From contig JAIOJX010000026.1 of NCBI GenBank assembly GCA_022376925.1, positions 253,143,330 to 253,207,329 on the forward strand: 64,000 bases of DNA, in the 5' to 3' direction. The notes under the pieces are model-generated. The model ran no database searches and was not told the origin of the DNA. It saw nothing but the letters and a program-made list of their open reading frames with translations. Shown here one piece after another: positions 54,501 to 60,500 of this stretch. A program made the translations under genes and the position numbers. The first letter of the stretch is position 1, and every line of letters starts with the position of its first letter. This stretch comes from Tragulus kanchil (lineage: Eukaryota > Chordata > Mammalia > Artiodactyla > Tragulidae).

Positions 54501-57500
54501 CAACTGAACTGAACTGAACTGAACTGATAACTAATAATGCATGTTTCAGGATGGCACAATGTGTTGGAATCTTGTGTAGTTGTTAGAAGAGGTCGATTCC
54601 CTATGTATAATTAAGCTGCTCTCAATTTTTTCTTTCTAAAGATGAGATAGGTAGTGATTCTTAATCTCTTGTGTGCATCAGAAGTATCTGGAGAGGTTAC
54701 TAAAACACAGATGATCATCACGCTAGTCAAATAATATATTGGGGTTGCAAACGTCAGCCATGACTAAACACACAGGCAGTAGTAAATAATATATTGCAAA
54801 CATACATTTCTCTTTGTTATTATATTTTATTCAAATTTTCAAGTTTAGGGAAAAGTTATAAAGAAATCAGGACTTTGAGTGCAGAAGGTCACTCTCTGAC
54901 TTAAAGGAAATTTGCTTTTACTCTGACAGTCTTCACTGGAAAACAATGAAAACCACATGTGGGACAAGGCATCACATGACAGCACTGTTTGTACAGATGG
55001 TATAAAAAGATCATTTCCATTTCTTATCTTAAAAGAAAACTTGTCTTGGGTGGAAGGGGATGTGCTAAGACAGCAATTATTCACAACGCTGTAAATCTTT
55101 CCTGTGGTTCAGCTGATAATTGTCTGACTTGTTACAATAGCCCACTTTATCAGGAAAGTGGGGAAGTAAAGCAGGATGGAGGGCAGCGATGGGAAAGAGG
55201 AAAAGAGTATAAAGCCAGGAGAGAGAGAGATTCACTTTAATTTGAGGGTGGATAAAGCATTCTGGTTTATGAAGTCCCTTGGTGTTCACAGCTCTTACCT
55301 TTGGACAGCCTGATTCTGTGTCAGAAAGGACTTGACCTGCTTTCTTACAAACGTAAAAAATTGTTTCTTCACAATTTTGAACTTTCCAGTGTCCCTCCTA
55401 GGGGAAAAATGTTACAAGATACATGAATACAATCCATTATTGATGTTGATAGTCAACATTAATTATTTTGGATTAAAATATGACAAGATGGTTGGATGGT
55501 ATCACTTAGTCAACGGACATGAGTTTGAGCAGGCTCCAGGAGACGAAGGACAGGGAAGCCTGGCGTGCTGCAGTCCACAGGGCTGCAAAGAGTCGGACGT
55601 GACTGAGCAACTGAACTGAACTGAACTGAACTGATAACTAATAATGCATGTTTCAGGATGGCACAATGTGTTGGAATCTTGTGTAGTTGTTAGAAGAGGT
55701 CGATTCCCTATGTATAATTAAGCTGCTCTCAATTTTTTCTTTCTAAAGATGAGATAGGTAGTGATTCTTAATCTCTTGTGTGCATCAGAAGTATCTGGAG
55801 AGGTTACTAAAACACAGATGACTGGGATCCTAGTGTCTCCTTCAGTAAGTTACGTGGGACCTGAGAATTTGCCTTTTTAACAAGTTTTTAGGTGATGTTG
55901 ATGCTGCCGGTTTGGGGGCCACACTTTGAGAAACATTTGGATGAAACTATTCCTCTGACCAAGTGAGCAGGCGGCTGCTTCTCTCCAGCCACTTCTAGGT
56001 GTTAAACTGAATGCTTTGGGGCTTCCCTGATGCTGGGGAAATGCGTGGAAGGCACCATGAATCACTTTATATAATATTATTATAGCTGAATTTCATGTTC
56101 AACCCCCATTGCCCTTCTTCATCACAAATTCTCCAAAGCCCCCCTCCATTTCCTCTTTATATAATAGGCAGATGCCTTCATATCTTTTCTTAGTTCTATT
56201 GAAGGCTGTTCTTGTATCCTTCATTAATAATGAAATACAGTAACTGCTAACTGATTAAAATTTTATCATCTCAAGAGATTTTTTATTTTAACACCTATCA
56301 GACCTTTAAACTAAAACCACACAGTTGAAATTTTAGGCAGTATCTCAGGCACGCAAGGATTTAGGTGAATAGAGAGCTCTTCCATGGCCGTTAGGAGCAC
56401 ACCAGGTAGGAAGGCGACACCTTCATCTGTAAGAGCAGCTATGTAGCCATTCCCATGGAGTCTCCAGCAAACCGTTCAGTTCTGAAATAGTGCCTGGCAC
56501 ACTGCAGTTGCTTAATAACTAGTGCCGTGGACAGATGAATGAATTATTTCCTAGGCTCTCAGATTCAAATGGAGGCATCAACCTTTGAAACTTTCCAGTG
56601 TCCCTCCTAGGGAAAAATGTTACAAGATACATGAATACAATCCATTATTGATGTTGATAGTCAACATTAATTATTTTGGATTAAAATATGACAAGATGGT
56701 TGGATGGTATCACTTAGTCAACGGACATGAGTTTGAGCAGGCTCCAGGAGACGAAGGACAGGGAAGCCTGGCGTGCTGCAGTCCACAGGGCTGCAAAGAG
56801 TCGGACGTGACTGAGCAACTGAACTGAACTGAACTGAACTGATAACTAATAATGCATGTTTCAGGATGGCACAATGTGTTGGAATCTTGTGTAGTTGTTA
56901 GAAGAGGTCGATTCCCTATGTATAATTAAGCTGCTCTCAATTTTTTCTTTCTAAAGATGAGATAGGTAGTGATTCTTAATCTCTTGTGTGCATCAGAAGT
57001 ATCTGGAGAGGTTACTAAAACACAGATGACTGGGATCCTAGTGTCTCCTTCAGTAAGTTACGTGGGACCTGAGAATTTGCCTTTTTAACAAGTTTTTAGG
57101 TGATGTTGATGCTGCCGGTTTGGGGGCCACACTTTGAGAAACATTTGGATGAAACTATTCCTCTGACCAAGTGAGCAGGCGGCTGCTTCTCTCCAGCCAC
57201 TTCTAGGTGTTAAACTGAATGCTTTGGGGCTTCCCTGATGCTGGGGAAATGCGTGGAAGGCACCATGAATCACTTTATATAATATTATTATAGCTGAATT
57301 TCATGTTCAACCCCCATTGCCCTTCTTCATCACAAATTCTCCAAAGCCCCCCTCCATTTCCTCTTTATATAATAGGCAGATGCCTTCATATCTTTTCTTA
57401 GTTCTATTGAAGGCTGTTCTTGTATCCTTCATTAATAATGAAATACAGTAACTGCTAACTGATTAAAATTTTATCATCTCAAGAGATTTTTTATTTTAAC

Positions 57501-60500
57501 ACCTATCAGACCTTTAAACTAAAACCACACAGTTGAAATTTTAGGCAGTATCTCAGGCACGCAAGGATTTAGGTGAATAGAGAGCTCTTCCATGGCCGTT
57601 AGGAGCACACCAGGTAGGAAGGCGACACCTTCATCTGTAAGAGCAGCTATGTAGCCATTCCCATGGAGTCTCCAGCAAACCGTTCAGTTCTGAAATAGTG
57701 CCTGGCACACTGCAGTTGCTTAATAACTAGTGCCGTGGACAGATGAATGAATTATTTCCTAGGCTCTCAGATTCAAATGGAGGCATCAACCAAATTTAGG
57801 TAACTAGTTAATTATAATAATTACATTCATATCAGCTTCAGATGACTAAATGTTAACTTTTATGCATCCACTATTTAGGAGCTAGAGAGTTGCTAAAGGC
57901 AGGGGGTGCACAAAATACCACACATAGAGAAGCATGGCCCTGACACACCCAGTGATGTTCATACCTATCCTTTCTCTCTTAAAAAGAATTTCTGTGTCCA
58001 AATTGGCTCCTGTTCTGTGAATATGCTAAGTGAAATACTCATGTTTGTCAAATGAAAAGGAGAATGTCAACAAGAAATTAAGGTCACCTTTAATTATGTC
58101 AAAACTAATAAACCAATAAAGCCTCAAATACTGTAGTGACTTTCAGCAGAGTTAGACCCAAGACAAATGTGTAGAGAGGTCACTGCCTCCACCAAGTGTA
58201 ACTCTGAAACACCACCTGAGCACTATCATTGTCGCTGCAGGTACGTGTGTCAGCTTTGAAAGCTAAAACAGTGAAATGCGCCATAAAAGTAAGTGCTTAG
58301 ATATGCCCCATGGTTGGCTGGCACGATCGCTTTGCCAAACTACTTAAGTCACATTTAATAAACTGCTTCTTGGGAGAGCTTGATATGGTACCCACATGCC
58401 TTAAGAGTGAGGATACCTACCAGATCCCAATAACCTCCTGCACTCCACCAGTGAGTTCAGCAGCCATTTGATCAAAGAGATTGTCTATTCTAAACATACT
58501 TTAAAAAACCTTCAAATGACTTGAGATAAAATGAATTCCATATAATCAACGGTTTTAGATAAATGAGGGACTAGAGCGTAAGGATATGGGCGATGTTAAG
58601 GTCACTGGGACCAGTTCATTCATGCTGAAGAAAGAGCAAGGTTTTCCATCAATTCCAAAAGGCAGTATCTCAGGCACGCAAAAAGGAAATTTAGGTTGAA
58701 ATTGGGAAGAGCTCTTCCATGGCCGTTAGGAGCACACCAGGTAGGAAGGCGACACCTTCATCTGTAAGAGCAGCTATGTAGCCATTCCCATGGAGTCTCC
58801 AGCAAACCGTTCAGTTCTGAAATAGTGCCTGGCACACTGCAGTTGCTTAATAACTAGTGCCGTGGACAGATGAATGAATTATTTCCTAGGCTCTCAGATT
58901 CAAATGGAGGCATCAACCAAATTTAGGTAACTAGTTAATTATAATAATTACATTCATATCAGCTTCAGATGACTAAATGTTAACTTTTATGCATCCACTA
59001 TTTAGGAGCTAGAGAGTTGCTAAAGGCAGGGGGTGCACAAAATACCACACATAGAGAAGCATGGCCCTGACACACCCAGTGATGTTCATACCTATCCTTT
59101 CTCTCTTAAAAAGAATTTCTGTGTCCAAATTGGCTCCTGTTCTGTGAATATGCTAAGTGAAATACTCATGTTTGTCAAATGAAAAGGAGAATGTCAACAA
59201 GAAATTAAGGTCACCTTTAATTATGTCAAAACTAATAAACCAATAAAGCCTCAAATACTGTAGTGACTTTCAGCAGAGTTAGACCCAAGACAAATGTGTA
59301 GAGAGGTCACTGCCTCCACCAAGTGTAACTCTGAAACACCACCTGAGCACTATCATTGTAGCTGCACGTACGTGTGTCAGCTTTGAAAGCTAAAACAGTG
59401 AAATGCGCCATAAAAGTAAGTGCTTAGATATGCCCCATGGTTGGCTGGCACGATCGCTTTGCCAAACTACTTAAGTCACATTTAATAAACTGCTTCTTGG
59501 GAGAGCTTGATATGGTACCCACATGCCTTAAGAGTGAGGATACCTACCAGATCCCAATAACCTCCTGCACTCCACCAGTGAGTTCAGCAGCCATTTGATC
59601 AAAGAGATTGTCTATTCTAAACATACTTTAAAAAACCTTCAAATGACTTGAGATAAAATGAATTCCATATAATCAACGGTTTTAGATAAATGAGGGACTA
59701 GAGCGTAAGGATATGTGTGATGTTAAGGTCACTGGGACCAGTTCATTCATGCTGAAGAAAAGAGCAAGGTTTTCCATCAATTCCCAATTTTCAGAGAGGC
59801 TACACCCAGTGTTGAAATCCTTTTATGTTAAGATAATGGAGGTTGAAAACCATCAGAATAATTCTCTGACTCCCTGGTTCTTCTCCTCGCCTTCTTCAGG
59901 GTGGTCATTGTGCCACCATCCACTAAAATGGTAGGTGCTCAACCCCAAAACTGACCTGACTCTCACCCCACATCCACTTTAGCAATATTTCGTGTCTTCC
60001 AGAGGATCCTTGAATCTGTCTTCTCTCCACATTCACTACCCTAGCTTAACCACAGGAACAGCCTCCAAACCCAGTCTTTCTGCTTCCATTTTACCTCTCT
60101 CCAATCAGTTCTCTATGTAGCAGACACAGTCACTCTTAAAATGTAAATCAGATCATGCTATCCCAGGCCTGTGAGCCTCACAATTTCTCATTTTTCTGCC
60201 CCATCTCCTATCACCTTTCACCATTCACACCTCCATACCACCCTGGTCTCTGTTTGGATTACCAAACATGGCAAGCCTTGGCCTGTCTTTGGGCAGCTAC
60301 CCCCTGCCTGAAATGTTCTCCTATTCTCTAAAAGACCCTTTTGCCCTTCAGTTCCTATGTTAAATGTCATCTCTTCTGAGAACCTTCCTCGACTGTCCTG
60401 CCTAAAGCAGCTGTCCCAACACAAGTTTTCCATCTTGAGCCTATTGTCCTCAATGAACCTACCTGGCACTCCCCCAGTTGAGTTCCAAAGGCAGCCATTT

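Larger units (their letters stand above)
53628..55817. repeat. Tandem block pair D14, offset about 1108 bp
   Basis: Bases 53628-54709 recur at 54737-55817, repeating a PLA2R1 exon. Small differences include 'aaggaagggagagat' against 'atggagggcagcgat' near 54065 and 55175. The first copy's tail turns into unrelated bases at 54710-54735. Confidence 0.95.
55386..57788. repeat. Tandem block pair D15, offset about 1208 bp
   Basis: Bases 55386-56585 recur at 56590-57788. The second copy starts inside a PLA2R1 exon and loses one G at 'ctaggggaaaa'. With D14 and D16 this makes a chain in which several stretches occur three times. Confidence 0.95.
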
